A stretch of 64,000 nt of DNA from Rhodocollybia butyracea. Taxonomy: Eukaryota > Basidiomycota > Agaricomycetes > Agaricales > Omphalotaceae. A model generated the notes under the pieces. The model saw only the letters and a program-made list of their open reading frames with translations, was not told the DNA's origin and ran no database searches. The position numbers and the translations under genes are program-made. Below are positions 11,501 to 22,764 of the stretch, in pieces (the first letter of the stretch is position 1; every line of letters begins with the position of its first letter). Location of the stretch: NCBI GenBank assembly GCA_015501585.1, contig JADNRY010000024.1, positions 124,001 through 188,000 on the forward strand. Reading direction: 5' to 3'.

Positions 11501-13010
11501 TCGATGTTGTGGCTTGACCAGCTCCAAGGAACGTGAGCACATTATCATGAACAAGTTCTAAGGGCATTTTCTTTCCTTCTTCGTCCGTGGCATGAAGCTA
11601 AAATAACGTTAGAGCATTTTGACACCACGAAGTTACAATAACAAATTGCCTGACCATGTAATCCAGTAAACTTGAAGTTTGCAGGGCTGCATCTTGATAA
11701 GGCATGTCCTCTACATTCGCTTCTTTAGTTACCCTGTCTGCTTCTCCGTCAATGTACGCATGCTACACAAACATTAGATAAGCCATGAGCTCATGCAGAA
11801 TAAGTAGATATGCACTATTTTGTCCTCAGTCCGCTTTTTATCTCTCGCTTCCGGGTTTGGGATTGCACGATAAACACGGCCTTTACGGAAAAGCGTCTGA
11901 GCGACTGAAATGTTGTGCGCTATCAAAGCAAAGATTTCTGCAACAGAGCTGTCCGCGCTTGTGTCATTGGGCCTCGGTCAGCAAATTGCAACGCAGAGGC
12001 AGAGATTGACTATCACCTATCCAACATCTTGAAATCGGTTGCAAGACCAACTTCTCCAATTGTCTGTGCAGCTGCACGGAGTGCCCAAGAATACGCGTCG
12101 AAGCTGGAGCTTCTTTCAAGATGCCTACCGCGTCGCATTGCATCGGAATGTCCATAGAATCCAATGTAAATGGAGAAGTCACGTACTGGTTAAAGCAAGC
12201 CACGAGACGGTTTGCAGAGTTGTCCATGGTACGAGTATAGTTACGCATAGCCTTGGCACCCATCGCAGTCATCATAAACTTGTGGCTAGTGGACCAAGCA
12301 GGGTTGGACGAATCCGCAGTAAAAAGACCGTTTGGAATGGTCATCTTCAAGGTGAATAGTGGGGAGTTTTCATCGATCTGTAACAATTATAGTGAGAAGA
12401 AATACCTAATCTGGAGCCACTTACGTTTTTCAGAAAGAATTCACCTTCGCTGAGCACAACACTGGCGCACTCCGGATCGTCAGTGAGATACACCGACTAC
12501 AACTACGATAAGGCTTTCGATTGTAGGAAAAAAAAGCAAGCAGTACCCACTTTTCCCAAGTAAGAAACATGAACAATGTGGCCATATCTGTTGAGAAGTC
12601 GCTGGTAATTTCCCATGAAGTCGGGGTAAAGCTCGGAATAGCCGCCTATGAAAGGAATGCCCCCGCTAGGACCTGGTACAGGTCGAACCTTAATGAACAA
12701 GGATAGGTGAACAAATGAGGTTAGGGTTAGAAAGAAATGTACAGACCTTGTTTCCACTGATGAGGATTGCAACTGTGTTTTCCAACAGAACGTCGTCTAT
12801 TGTCTCGAGTATTTTAAGTTCAGTGGGAGTGGTGTCTGTAGTCGCAGATTTATGGAACGAGATCGTTTTGACCAGTGTGATGTTGAATTTTGCAGCAACA
12901 GCTGCTCGCAGGTGTTCCATAGCGTGCATGTTCTCGCCGTTCTGCACATCGATAGAAATTCCATTCGTAGCGGAAGATGTACCTTGCAGGTGGAAAACGA
13001 TGGGTGGCAT
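8600..13010 (-). CDS. Self-sufficient cytochrome P450 fused to NADPH-P450 reductase, with extra N-terminal domain
   Basis: One polypeptide of roughly 1,150 residues carrying both a haem monooxygenase and its electron-donating reductase (CYP505/P450foxy-type architecture; fatty-acid hydroxylation is the usual reaction, substrate here unknown). Order: an N-terminal ~88-residue domain (starts MPPIVFHLQGTSS, beta-grasp-like by eye); the P450 domain from VRPVPGPSGGIPFIGG; I-helix FLGAGQATTSSAIAW; K-helix EVQR (ExxR); haem loop PFAAGARGCIG with the Cys ligand; FMN domain HASNTGTCHGMA; FAD motif RRYSIASSP; NADPH motif AGTGISPFLGFL; and the C-terminus YSEDVFG. At least ten short introns join in frame, and I found no break. 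The start at 13010 is the best Met; 19 more residues are possible from 13067. The I-helix has Ala where Asp/Glu normally precedes Thr. It is divergent from the dehydrogenase-propeller gene at 13906. Confidence 0.93.
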
Positions 13011-13161
13011 TTTGATGTGATATGTTGAGGTAGAGGCAGAGGCAAGCGTATTTAGCCCATTCGACATGCAGCTTGGAAATAGATATCTTGGACCTATCGG
13101 GAGAGGGTCTCACTTGAATATGGGTCCGAGTAAACGAGGTCAGAAACTCACTGGTCTACCG

Positions 13162-13415
13162 TTAATGACCGTACAACTATCTGAATCCATGACCTGTATT
13201 CCGGGTCGATACGTTGATTACCAGTTTCATGTCTTAATTTGCAACATCTCCGATAATGACCATGCTACAACTCGCATCTCATATCGTAAAACCATCTCTG
13301 GGTTAAGGATTCATGGCCCGAATTCCTGGCCACATGAATTCTTCGAGAAACCATGAGTCAACCGACTGTTCAGATAGAAAGTAATTTATAACATCTCCGG
13401 TAATGACCGTTCAAC
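13162..13415. promoter_or_regulatory. Three copies of a TAATGACC-CAACT motif between divergent genes
   Basis: ttaatgaccgtacaact at 13162-13178, aacatctccgataatgacca...acaact at 13242-13271, and aacatctccggtaatgaccgttcaact at 13390-13415. All are in the same orientation in the ~0.9 kb between the P450-reductase gene and the dehydrogenase gene. The repetition is seen; a regulatory role is inferred from position only. Confidence 0.45.
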
Positions 13416-13905
13416 TTCCCCCTGAAAGCGAACGTTGGCTAGGAAAGGGACGCGTCAGGAGCTTGCGACGTTCGCGTTATCGTATAGAGTCCGGAATCAA
13501 GTGAGTGCCTTCTAGAGTTTTCATTGGGTGCGTCCGATGGTGGTTAGAGGTCAACAATATAAGCCGGACCGGATTTAGTAACTCAGCGCACATCCCATCC
13601 CAACTTTTGCCAGATCTGAGATAACTCTGTACGTTTTCTGAACGCTTCTGAATTCTTGATATGTCTACATAACATAGAATCATTTGATGCCAGCTATAAT
13701 AGGAACACTCCATCTTGTGCACAGAAATGTCATATCCTGGTCTGACTACAAAATAGCAGGTTGCACACCAATATCACGAAGACTCGGAAAGGGTGGTGAG
13801 AACTGCTAGTGAAACCACAGTGAGACCGCACGGCCGCAATCGCTATTGAAATAGATAGCAAGTACAAAGTATTTATACCAGACATTATTGGGACAGGATT
13901 TCATC

Positions 13906-16017
13906 ATGCCTTACAAACCTCCCTCTTCGCTTGCTGGTAAACCATTTGTTGTCCTCGGAGCAGGCACCTTGGGACGTCGCATCGCTCTGATGTGGCTTAC
14001 CCAAGGTGAAACCGTCCATCTCGTGTAAAGAGTCTCTAATTTCTCTCTTGGATCCCATGCTAATTTTTCATGTAGCGACCTCAACGAGAAGGCACTCGCA
14101 GACGCTTCTCATTATATCTCCGAGAATCTGCAGGATGTCATCTCCGCGCACGTACCTAACGGACGGCCTGGTGCACTCAAAATCTTCCAGGATCGCTCCG
14201 AGGCCATCAAGAATGCATGGATTGTGGTTGAAGTCGGTGGGTTTCGCTGTTTGCATTATCTGGACATTTTAGCTCATACCACATCTACCAGTCCCCGAGA
14301 TCCTCCCTCTCAAAATCTCGCTTCTTGGGGAACTCGATGCAGTTCTACCAGATGACTGCATCTTGGCGAGCAACAGTAGCTCATACACTGGCTCAGAGAT
14401 GTTTGAAAGAGTCAAGAACAAGGAACGACTGGTCAATACACACTATTATATGCCACCCCAAATGATGTATGTCTGAAAATGTTTTCGCGCTCCAATTCAG
14501 CTCACCCGTCGTTAGTCCAATCGAAATCATGCCTAATCCCTATACTGATCCTGTTATCGTCGAGTTGCTGCTCAAAGAGTCTGCACGCCATGGACTCCGA
14601 ACCTATCATGTGTAAGCTCCAGACACATATACACATTCCGCAACAGACTCACTGTATAATCAGGAGAAAAGAATCTGTTGGCCTCATATTCAATCGTATC
14701 TGGGCTGCCATAAAACGGGAAGCCTTGTATGTCGTAGCGCAAGGAGTCGCGGGGCCCACAGAGGTCGACGGTATCATGAAAGATGTCCTAGGAATGAACC
14801 AAGGTGTCTTTGAAATGCTTGACGGCGTTGGTCTCGACGTCGCGCTCGATATCGAGACCCACTACGCCAATGTCCGACCAGGCCAGATTCCTCCTGAACC
14901 TGCAGCGCTGCTTAAATCGATGGTTGATGAGGGGACACTTGGTATCAAGAGTGGTAAAGGGTTCTACAATCACCCACCACATGTGCCCATCGTAGCGAAA
15001 GACCATATCGTGTTCTTGGACGCCATTAAGGGGGAAATTCGATCCCTCTCTGTCGACGGAAGAGAGGGCAAGACACTAATCAGTGGACTTACCAGCCTTC
15101 CTGATGGTGTTCAGATTGACGAGCGATCTGGAAAAGGTGTGAATTATAATTCACGCACACCTCCTTGAAAGCTGTGTTAAACTTTATTTAGGTCACATAT
15201 ACTGGACGAATATGGGCTCTCTGGGCGCGAAGGATGGCTTCCTGAATCGCGCAAACATGGACGGTTCAGAAGTGACCTGCATCGTACCTCCCGGTGCGAC
15301 GCACACACCAAAGCAACTAGTTCTCGATACACAATCCGAGTACCTTTACTGGTGCGATCGTGAGGGCGGCAAAATACAACGCTGCAAGCTTGACGGTTCC
15401 CAGCTAGAAACTCTCTACATCTCAGCATCGACGCCGGAGCAGCACAAAGACCAACGGACATGGTGTGTTGGCATCGCGCTCGACACGAAGCACGGCTTGA
15501 TGTACTGGACGCAGAAGGGAGGTTCCAAAGGGTGGAAGGGGCAGATCTTCCGTGCTAATATCAATCCACCCGCTGGCTCAGACCCTGCGGACCGGCCAGA
15601 TGTTGAAATTGTGTTCGAGGGACTTCCGGAGCCCATTGATCTGGACTACCACGATGGCTATCTTTACTGGACCGACCGCGGTGACCCACCCTTTGGAAAC
15701 AGCCTAAATCGTGCGGATGTCTCTGCCGAATCCTTCTCAGCTGGTAAACCACGTGGACCCAGTAAAGACCTCATCATCGCTGAACGCTTCCATGAGACAA
15801 TTGGGCTAGCCATTGATCCCATGGGTAAAAATGTATGTTTCTGGTTCATCATTTATCGTAAGCGACTAAGGCTCGTTGGGCTATATTACAGATCTACGTT
15901 GCGGATTTGCTTGGATCGTTGTGGGTGACTGACCTGGATGGGGGTCATAAGACGGCAATTCTACGCGATGCTGGTAACTTTACCGGTATCACGTTCCATC
16001 CAGCCAAGTCAGGATGA
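13906..16017 (+). CDS. 3-hydroxyacyl-CoA dehydrogenase fused to a YWTD-type beta-propeller
   Basis: The N-terminal half is a 3-hydroxyacyl-CoA dehydrogenase: Rossmann motif GAGTLGRRIA near residue 20, a catalytic-type His in THYYMPP, Glu in SPIEIMPNPY, and the C-terminal helical part with GKGFYNHPP. The C-terminal half is a six-bladed LDL-receptor-like propeller: HIVFLDAIKGEIRSL, GHIYWTNMG, EYLYWCDREGG, LMYWTQKGG and GYLYWTDRG. The join is not an artefact of adjacent genes. The intron between SGK and GHIYWT (donor GTGTGA near 15139, acceptor TTTAG near 15192) keeps frame, and the first propeller blade begins before the intron. A last intron follows GKN, and the stop is at 16015-16017. The enzyme would use NAD and 3-hydroxyacyl-CoA or a similar substrate. 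The propeller's role is unknown. Confidence 0.88.
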
Positions 16018-17337
16018 AGAATCGGATTGCTATGATGCGTGTACATTAGAACCTGTACTCATAGATATGGTTGAAATATCGGTCTGTCGCGAGTGCTTTG
16101 TGCTTTCTGGAAATTCTGCTAGAAGTTTACAACGCCGGAGAATGCTGGCTTTTTTTTAGCCCTCGCTTGTCTCCCCTCCCTCACGCCCCACAGCACACCT
16201 TATTGGAGATCACTAGCCACTGCCTTTAAGCATCATCGCTGGGGGAGAAGAAGTGTGATCACCGTTGAATCTGATTGTTACCCAGTCCTCTGCACTGGCA
16301 TGTCACGCGACATCACGTCGCGCTCAGCCGCAGAAGAGTTTCAACTTTCCTTTGAGTCTATACCGTAAGCGCAATCCACCTGTTCCCTCATATCTTCTAC
16401 TATATAGTATGCAGATGGCCACTCGCCATAGCAGTCAATTAGCCATTTATATAACTTGATTGAACCGGTGTCTTCGCACTATCTCGAAAATAGGCTCGTC
16501 GCCGGGATGGAACTGGCAGAGTTACTTGGTAAATTGGAATGTTTACCTGGACGGTGTCTATTTACGACTCGGAGGCGACAATAGTGAGTGCTCACTGCTG
16601 CTTCTTGCATTTGGCATTTCAACAGGTTTTCTGTCATATACATAGCTCCGCTCGGTTTCCTAAAAGCACACCAACCGATGGCCGAGCTGTCTTTTGCGAA
16701 AAGAATATTCGCTCGCATATACTAAAACCAGCCATCGTATGGAACTCGTAACGTGATATTCAACACAAGTTTCAGGAGTTGCCAGTTCGGGATCCGGCGG
16801 AACTAGAAACCTTCCTTCGTACTACGATACTACTATTCTTGCTAAAACATGTTTTGCAATCTTTTGCAACGGCCCCACACACTGAACAGCTTACAGCTTC
16901 GTACGTACCAGTCTACCAGACTCAAACGCATTGATAGTACTCCTGTGACTCACGTCAAGTCGTTGCAAATCACACAAGCCCAGCCTTCCATTTCCATCCA
17001 TCCATCTATCCATTGCATTGCAAGCCCAAGTGCAACTAATGCAATCAATATAGTCTTCTAATTTGTTACCTAGTACCCTGTCCGTTCTTCCAAAGAAATT
17101 GAAAGGATGCAGCATGCTACTGAAAAAACAAGGATCCGTTCCCGTAGCAAGTGCAAATCGCACCGGTAGGCAGTGCTCCGAAGCATGAGGTCCCGCCCCT
17201 CTGCGCCTGTTGCTATATTAAGACGACTCAGCCTGATTAATTGATTGCTGTTAAGGTGAGTAAGAGGCGCGCGCACTAAATATTAAATAAGGGATTCTGT
17301 GAACTTGCGCTTCCCCCAATTCCCTAGCTTTTGACCA
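16018..17337. other. Intergenic region, nothing recognised
   Basis: About 1.3 kb between the dehydrogenase fusion and the DUF6699-like gene, both on the plus strand. Frames here are short and without motifs. A CATC-rich stretch (about 16992-17015) is the only local repeat noticed. Confidence 0.6.
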
Positions 17338-17934
17338 ATGCCTCGATTTCGCCAAATCCACCAACTGCTTGAACAACGGCCATTCATGAGTCCCGACCAA
17401 TCTTCCAATCCCTCGTTAATCTTTTGGAATATTCTCGAAGCGCCATCTACATCTCTCCGCCTTAACTCTGCGGTGGGACGATTTTTACAGTCCCAGGAAC
17501 TCACAAGTTTTGCTACTCATCCTTCTGTCACTCGGTTACGCATCCTATGCGGAATTTTACCCGACACCAATGGCTGGCGGATTGAAGCGCGAAACCCACG
17601 CGGAGTGACCGTGAAAGACGTTTTCATGGCGATCTATCTGCTTTTTCAGCAACCATACTCGAACGAAGAGTTCAGCACGCTATGTCCAAAGACTCAGACG
17701 AGGGTATTGGATGCGTATCATGCGCGCGTCAGAGCGACCGCCAACCCGCAGAAGACATGGGAGAGAGGAATGAACAGAGTTGATTGTTTAATGCGGCATT
17801 CCTGGTTCGGGGGGCTTTCGTTGACATACGGCAATGAAAGTGAGATGGAAGATACCTGTATACTCTCCTTAAGAGTTGAGGAGGACACGACATTGATATC
17901 GCCAACGCAAATCGTACCGTCGCCGTTCCGATAA
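17338..17934 (+). CDS. DUF6699-like protein
   Basis: Intronless, 198 residues. The layout fits the Agaricomycete DUF6699 family: a central WRIEARNPRGVTVKDVF segment (the 'VTV-x-DV' core), a helical stretch ending with LDAYHARVRA, then WERGMNRVDCLMRHSWFGGL, the conserved 'RVDFL-x-G-x-x-x-x-GL' region. Function is unknown for the family. It ends 45 bases from the stop codon of the convergent gene at 17980. Assignment is by pattern recognition only. Confidence 0.75.
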   Translation: MPRFRQIHQLLEQRPFMSPDQSSNPSLIFWNILEAPSTSLRLNSAVGRFLQSQELTSFATHPSVTRLRILCGILPDTNGWRIEARNPRGVTVKDVFMAIYLLFQQPYSNEEFSTLCPKTQTRVLDAYHARVRATANPQKTWERGMNRVDCLMRHSWFGGLSLTYGNESEMEDTCILSLRVEEDTTLISPTQIVPSPFR

Positions 17935-17979
17935 AGGTGAGCAAACGGTCGTGTGCAGGTTCGTGTAACATGAAACTGA

Positions 17980-18882
17980 TTAATGTACAGGCTTTTCTGT
18001 ATTCGACGACGAGCGGTGATCTTCCGTGCTATTCCAGGGAACCTTGCATATACCAGCAGAATACTCGAACAAATGCTCCTCGTTCCCTTGTGTTATCTCC
18101 GATATACCCCCTTCTTTGGCTTTCGGCATAGCAATAGCGATCATTACTTGAAGGCCCTCACATCGTTGAAGGTTATCAACATCCGTCCCCGATCCAACTG
18201 GCTCTTCCACTCGCTCTTGTGCCGTTTCCTGTGGTATGTTCCGCCGGAAATGACGCACGAGGTCTTTGAAGAAAAGCTGGCTTTGAAATAAAAGAAGCGA
18301 AACAAAAGAAACAGCCGTAGGATCAATGATTCTAGGCTCGTCTGGAACTGGAGCTGGTACGGAGGTCTTGAGATCATGGCTAATCAACGGGATAACGGCG
18401 ATTGGCTACATGACGATGCCGATCAATAGGTTTACTGCATAAAGATATGACTCAGACTGACCATGATATTCTGCCATGGTATTCCGCCCACAGCTGATTG
18501 TTCCACCGCTCTCTCCTCTACTGCTGTACATGTCCAAAGGTCCCAAAGCTTCGGTCTCTCCCCTGGACTAAACCGGTCAATGCGAGATGGTCCGTTGAAT
18601 CCCGTTGGTGTGTAACGCGTAAAATATGCTCGGCGCCAACCCAGGGCAGCAAGTATTGCTACAGCCAATAAAGCGATTGCTAGGAAAGCAAGGACTGAAC
18701 AGCGTATTAGAAACGTATTAGAAACATGTAGAAAGGACAAAAAAAGAGTACTTACTCAAAGGCGGTGAGGAAGTTGGGGAGAAAGCGCTGCTAGAGTCGG
18801 GCGTTGTGGTGGAAGCTGCTGCTGCGGATGTAGTCGACGATGATAAGGATGAAGATGAAGTAGTTTCTGTTTGGAGAGCCAT
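17980..18882 (-). CDS. Small single-pass membrane protein with KLWDLW motif
   Basis: Three exons. Exon 1 encodes a Ser/Thr/Ala-rich 42-residue head (starts MALQTETTSSSSL). After an intron (GTAAGT near 18753 to TTCAG near 18695), exon 2 gives one membrane helix, LAFLAIALLAVAILAALGW, followed by the basic stop-transfer RRAYF. The cytoplasmic part has ERPKLWDLW and IPWQNIMPIAV, a pair of motifs I associate with a family of small Agaricomycete membrane proteins. After a second intron the tail is polar and acidic to the stop at 17980. No signal peptide is seen, so the topology is likely N-out by reverse signal anchor. Function unknown. Confidence 0.7.
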
Positions 18883-19129
18883 GTCTTATGTTTGGTCGTG
18901 AACGAGGTTCGTTAATAGGATGGAGTCGTGTGCGAGGTCATTGGCCAACAGCGAAGAGAGAGGAAAAGGCGCTATTAATTCATGGGTAAAAGAAGCCTCA
19001 ATGGGTTCGGAGATGTTTCTATGTTTGTAGGTAATTTTAGATAGGTCTCGTGCGTTTTCGGATGTTGATATTATGTTTATTCTTGTGACTTTAAATGTTT
19101 ATCGGGTCTGAGTACTGAGTCTCGACTGT

Positions 19130-22100
19130 ATTTCGGCGGACTGAGGGGATTTGGCACTGAATTCCGAACCGAGGGGAGCAAGAGGCCGGGAAGTATTTCT
19201 CAGAGCGCTTGAGCACACCATGAGCGCTAAAACCTCATGGCTCACTCTCTCGCTGAACTAGTCTCGCAAGCCTATCGCTGAACGAGCTCGAGGATACAAC
19301 CCCAGGTAAGTATACCACCTTTATGCCACTTGATATTATGATTATCCATCCTTATATGTACAGTATTGATACCTCTTTTTTGCTGCTTTGAATACATTTT
19401 CTATCCTATTCTATCAATCAACGTCGCAGCAGACATCAGCAACCCCGGCTAGTCCAAGCTAGTCGCACTATCAGCTCCAGCTCCATTACCCTCTTGGCGA
19501 ACACTCGGGTTCTAACGGACCGATGGAGATCCGCATTATCTTTCTTGAGTTTCTACACTCACGCGGACATTCAATCGTACGTGTGACCAACCTACATTGA
19601 AGTACATACTCCCGACAGTAAATATTATCATCCCCTCGTTCGACATTCTCCTCTCATGACTTCCAGCTCTGAAAACTCCAAAAACATTCAAGACAAAAGT
19701 CTCGAATCCGACAAGGGGGATGGCTATCAAAACGAATATGAAGAATTCGCAGCATCAGATCTAGCTACTTTTCATGAAAGAGAAGCGGGTCGGTTGATCC
19801 TCGATCCAGCGTGGGTATACACCAATTGATTCTCCCGTAAAAGCCCTTTCACTGAATAACTGCTCAGACAAGCAAGGATTGAATTCGGAGAAGCGTTTAC
19901 CTCTCGTCTTAAACTTACGGAGGATGGAGGCACGATCCTATGGCCTCAGCCCACCGATGATCCTCTTGACCCTCAGAATGTGCGTATCCAGATTGGCCTT
20001 AGTTTGTTCACTTGAACGGTTTATTGATTGAAGTACTACTAGTGGAGCAGTCGCAAGAAGGATTGGCATTTGATGATACTTGCTTTAGCAACTATCATTC
20101 CAGATTTCGACTCGGCAATAGGTGAGTCTGTTTTCCGACTTTGTTCTTACAGAGACAGAGTTTTTATGTAGGGATTGCCTCGGTGTTTCCATTGGCTGTC
20201 CAATATAAAACTACAACCGAACATATCAACGATCTTACCTCCAAGTTTGTCACTTCATTTACTGGATGCTCCGAATGCTGACTAGAAAGTTAATACGTAG
20301 CTGGAGCATATTTCTTCTAGGTGAGTCCGCTGGTAGCCGTTTTCACGCCCTCCAGTTTAATTTTTTGAGAAAAGGCCCTGGTGGAATCTTCGCGTAAGTC
20401 AGAATACTTGATCATGAATGAAAATGACCTTCATTTTTGATAGAATTGCAAGTATCTACTAATCTACCGGCATGCTGTAAACACTAACCACATTGCTACT
20501 CTGCATGGCAGATCGTTCTACGCCGTTATGGTAGACTGCCGGTACTTTTCTGGACCCAAGTACGCACAAGTTTTGCTGTCCTTCACTCTTCGGATATCTA
20601 GAACTCTATGATATAGTTTTTGGCACTGGTGTTTCTCATAGGCTTGACCTTTGCACCGACCATAGAGGTGTTCACAGGTGAGGATCATTAACTCATGCCC
20701 TGTAATGGTACTCACATGGCGCTGGAAAGCAATGCGTTGTTTAAATGCATTTTTTGGGTGAGCCTCTCCTATTTTCCTCCTCCATCATCGGGAGCTTGAC
20801 TCGATTATATAGAACTGCTCCTCAAGTTACTGTAAGAACCTAAATCTGTTCCTCGTGAAATACATTGTAACGAAACTGGGCGGTGTAGGGTCTCTTTGTT
20901 ATCGATGACATGTACCCGTTTCATCTGAGAGCTCGCAAGGTGAGTTCTTTCTCCTACCTCCCATACACCCTAATATTCCTAGATCGGAATCTGGGCAACA
21001 GCTTTCATTATAGGCCCACATCTCTCTCCATTCGTATTCGGATTCCTTGTTGCCCGTGCAAATTGGCGTTGGGCATTCGGGATCGGATGCATGTACGGCC
21101 TAGTGGTGTTACTTTTAATTGTATTTGGAATGGAGAAACGTACGCAACATCGTATTTTTCCTTCCATTGATAAATCGTACTGACGTCTCGAAAAAGTCTG
21201 TACGATCGGAGAGGTCTTCGCAAGGGTTTGAACGAGAGAGGTTTTCGATCTCGTTTGGCCACTCTAGTAGGAATTACAGGATGGAGGACCACTTCACAAG
21301 GACCCAAGTGGAAGGATTTGATTATGCAGCCTTTGAAATTGATATGGAAACCGCACTTTGTTGGGATGTACCTTTTTGAGGTAAGTTGTCAGGTAATGCC
21401 TGAGTTCAGCGCTTCGAACTGATTCTGGACGAAGGCAATGACATTTGGCTTTGCTATTGGAGTCAATGTAATACTTTTTGAGTTCATTACCGCTTCAACC
21501 TTGACGAATGAGAAACATACAGATCACCAATACTATCTTCCTTCAAAGCCCCCCTCCTTTAGGTTTTGGCTTGGATCAAATCACCGTTGCAGGAATATAT
21601 GCTACTCCGATCGTAAGGATGCTCTGCGTGTTCCCCATTCCAATTCCCTTCTCACTATGTCTTAGGTTGCTGTATTCATCGGAGAAGTATTAGGACGGTA
21701 TTTCAACGACTGGGTCATGTATTATTGTGTTCGCCACAACGACGGAATATTCGAAGCTGAATCTCGATTATGGTATGTCTACAGTACTGTACCGTTCGAT
21801 AACTGATGCGAAACTTTTCACTCAGGACATGCTACATTTCCGTTCCTCTATATCTCATCGGCTTCCTTGTTTTAGGTGCTGCCTTCCAGAATCACTTTAA
21901 CATTGCTGTCGTAATTGTTGGCTGGGGATTTATCGTCGTTTCCTACTTGATGACCACTACTGCAGTCTGTATGTATCTTTCCGCTGGTTGTACCACTTTT
22001 TTCTCTGACCTTCTGTGGTGAATTAGATGCTTACTGTAATGATTGTTTTCCAAGACGCCAGGTAAAAATTTGCACGTATACTGAACGAACCAGCATGTCA

Positions 22101-22494
22101 TAACTATAACTACCTTCTACTAGGGCGAAGTCAGCGCGATATTGAATCTGGCGAGGACTCTCGGAGGTAGTATATAGCCATCCTTCTCCCTCAAATAGTA
22201 TAGCTCATTGGCGAGTACTCTCTCACAGGATTTAGCGTTGCTTATTACCAAGTACCGTGGTCGAACAAACACGGTGCATTACAGACGCTGGGCCTGGAAG
22301 CAGGGCAAGTTTGACACTAATTTCCCTAACAATTAACGAATCCTTACGTCTATGAAACCGCAGGATTGTATGTGGTCTATTCATCCTTGTGGTGCCCTTC
22401 TTGCAATACAAGGGAAATGTCATCAGGGTACAGTGATGGAATTTCCCTCATGGTAATTGCTGACTTGTGCATGCAGCGACGATTTTCTACGTAG
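19130..22494 (+). repeat. Tandem duplication unit 1 (promoter plus MFS gene)
   Basis: Direct repeat partner of 22765-26000. Homology begins in the promoter (tatttcggcg...gaattccgaa, then the block ending in tatcaaaacgaatatgaag) and continues through exons and introns to the stop codon. Introns are more diverged than exons. Confidence 0.9.
19656..22494 (+). CDS. MFS transporter, copy 1
   Basis: Major facilitator superfamily proton-driven transporter of the fungal drug/polyamine type, about 490 residues with twelve predicted helices. A hydrophilic acidic N-terminus (MTSSSENSKNIQDKSLESD) leads to SRKKDWHLMILALATIIPDF and DSAIGIASVFPLAV (helices 1-2). Next come IVLRRYGRLPVLFWTQ (the loop 2-3 RxxGR-type motif A region) and ARKIGIWATAFIIGPHLSPF (motif C with GP). 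The C-terminal half has FLQSPPPLGFG and AVFIGEVLGRYFNDW, ending QYKGNVIRRRFST. At least a dozen short introns are needed and all joins I followed stay in frame. Substrate cannot be told. The cytoplasmic N-tail is repeated almost exactly in copy 2 and in a fragment at 40.4 kb. Confidence 0.9.
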
Positions 22495-22764
22495 CGCAAC
22501 CTTGAAGAAGAAAAAATTGCAACAAGTATGAGCTTACTATTATACCTTTTTTTTGTCTTGAAGACCGCGCCCGGATGTCGTGTGCCAGTACCACTAGCTC
22601 AATCACGCCCCAATAAACACTTTTCAGTAAATGCCGTATGTATACACCTATTACTCGCTGTGTCTGGCAATCCAGTTTCGTGTATCGAGCTGGAAATTAG
22701 CCCCCAAAGGCGATCATGAATGTAGTCTGAGAATTTCTATAGCTTCGGTCTTCGGATATTGTTC

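Noticed and set aside
14479..15168. Dehydrogenase gene ending at 15168 as a separate gene
   Set aside because: The frame after the GTGTGA donor is intron; splicing to GHIYWT completes a propeller blade begun upstream.
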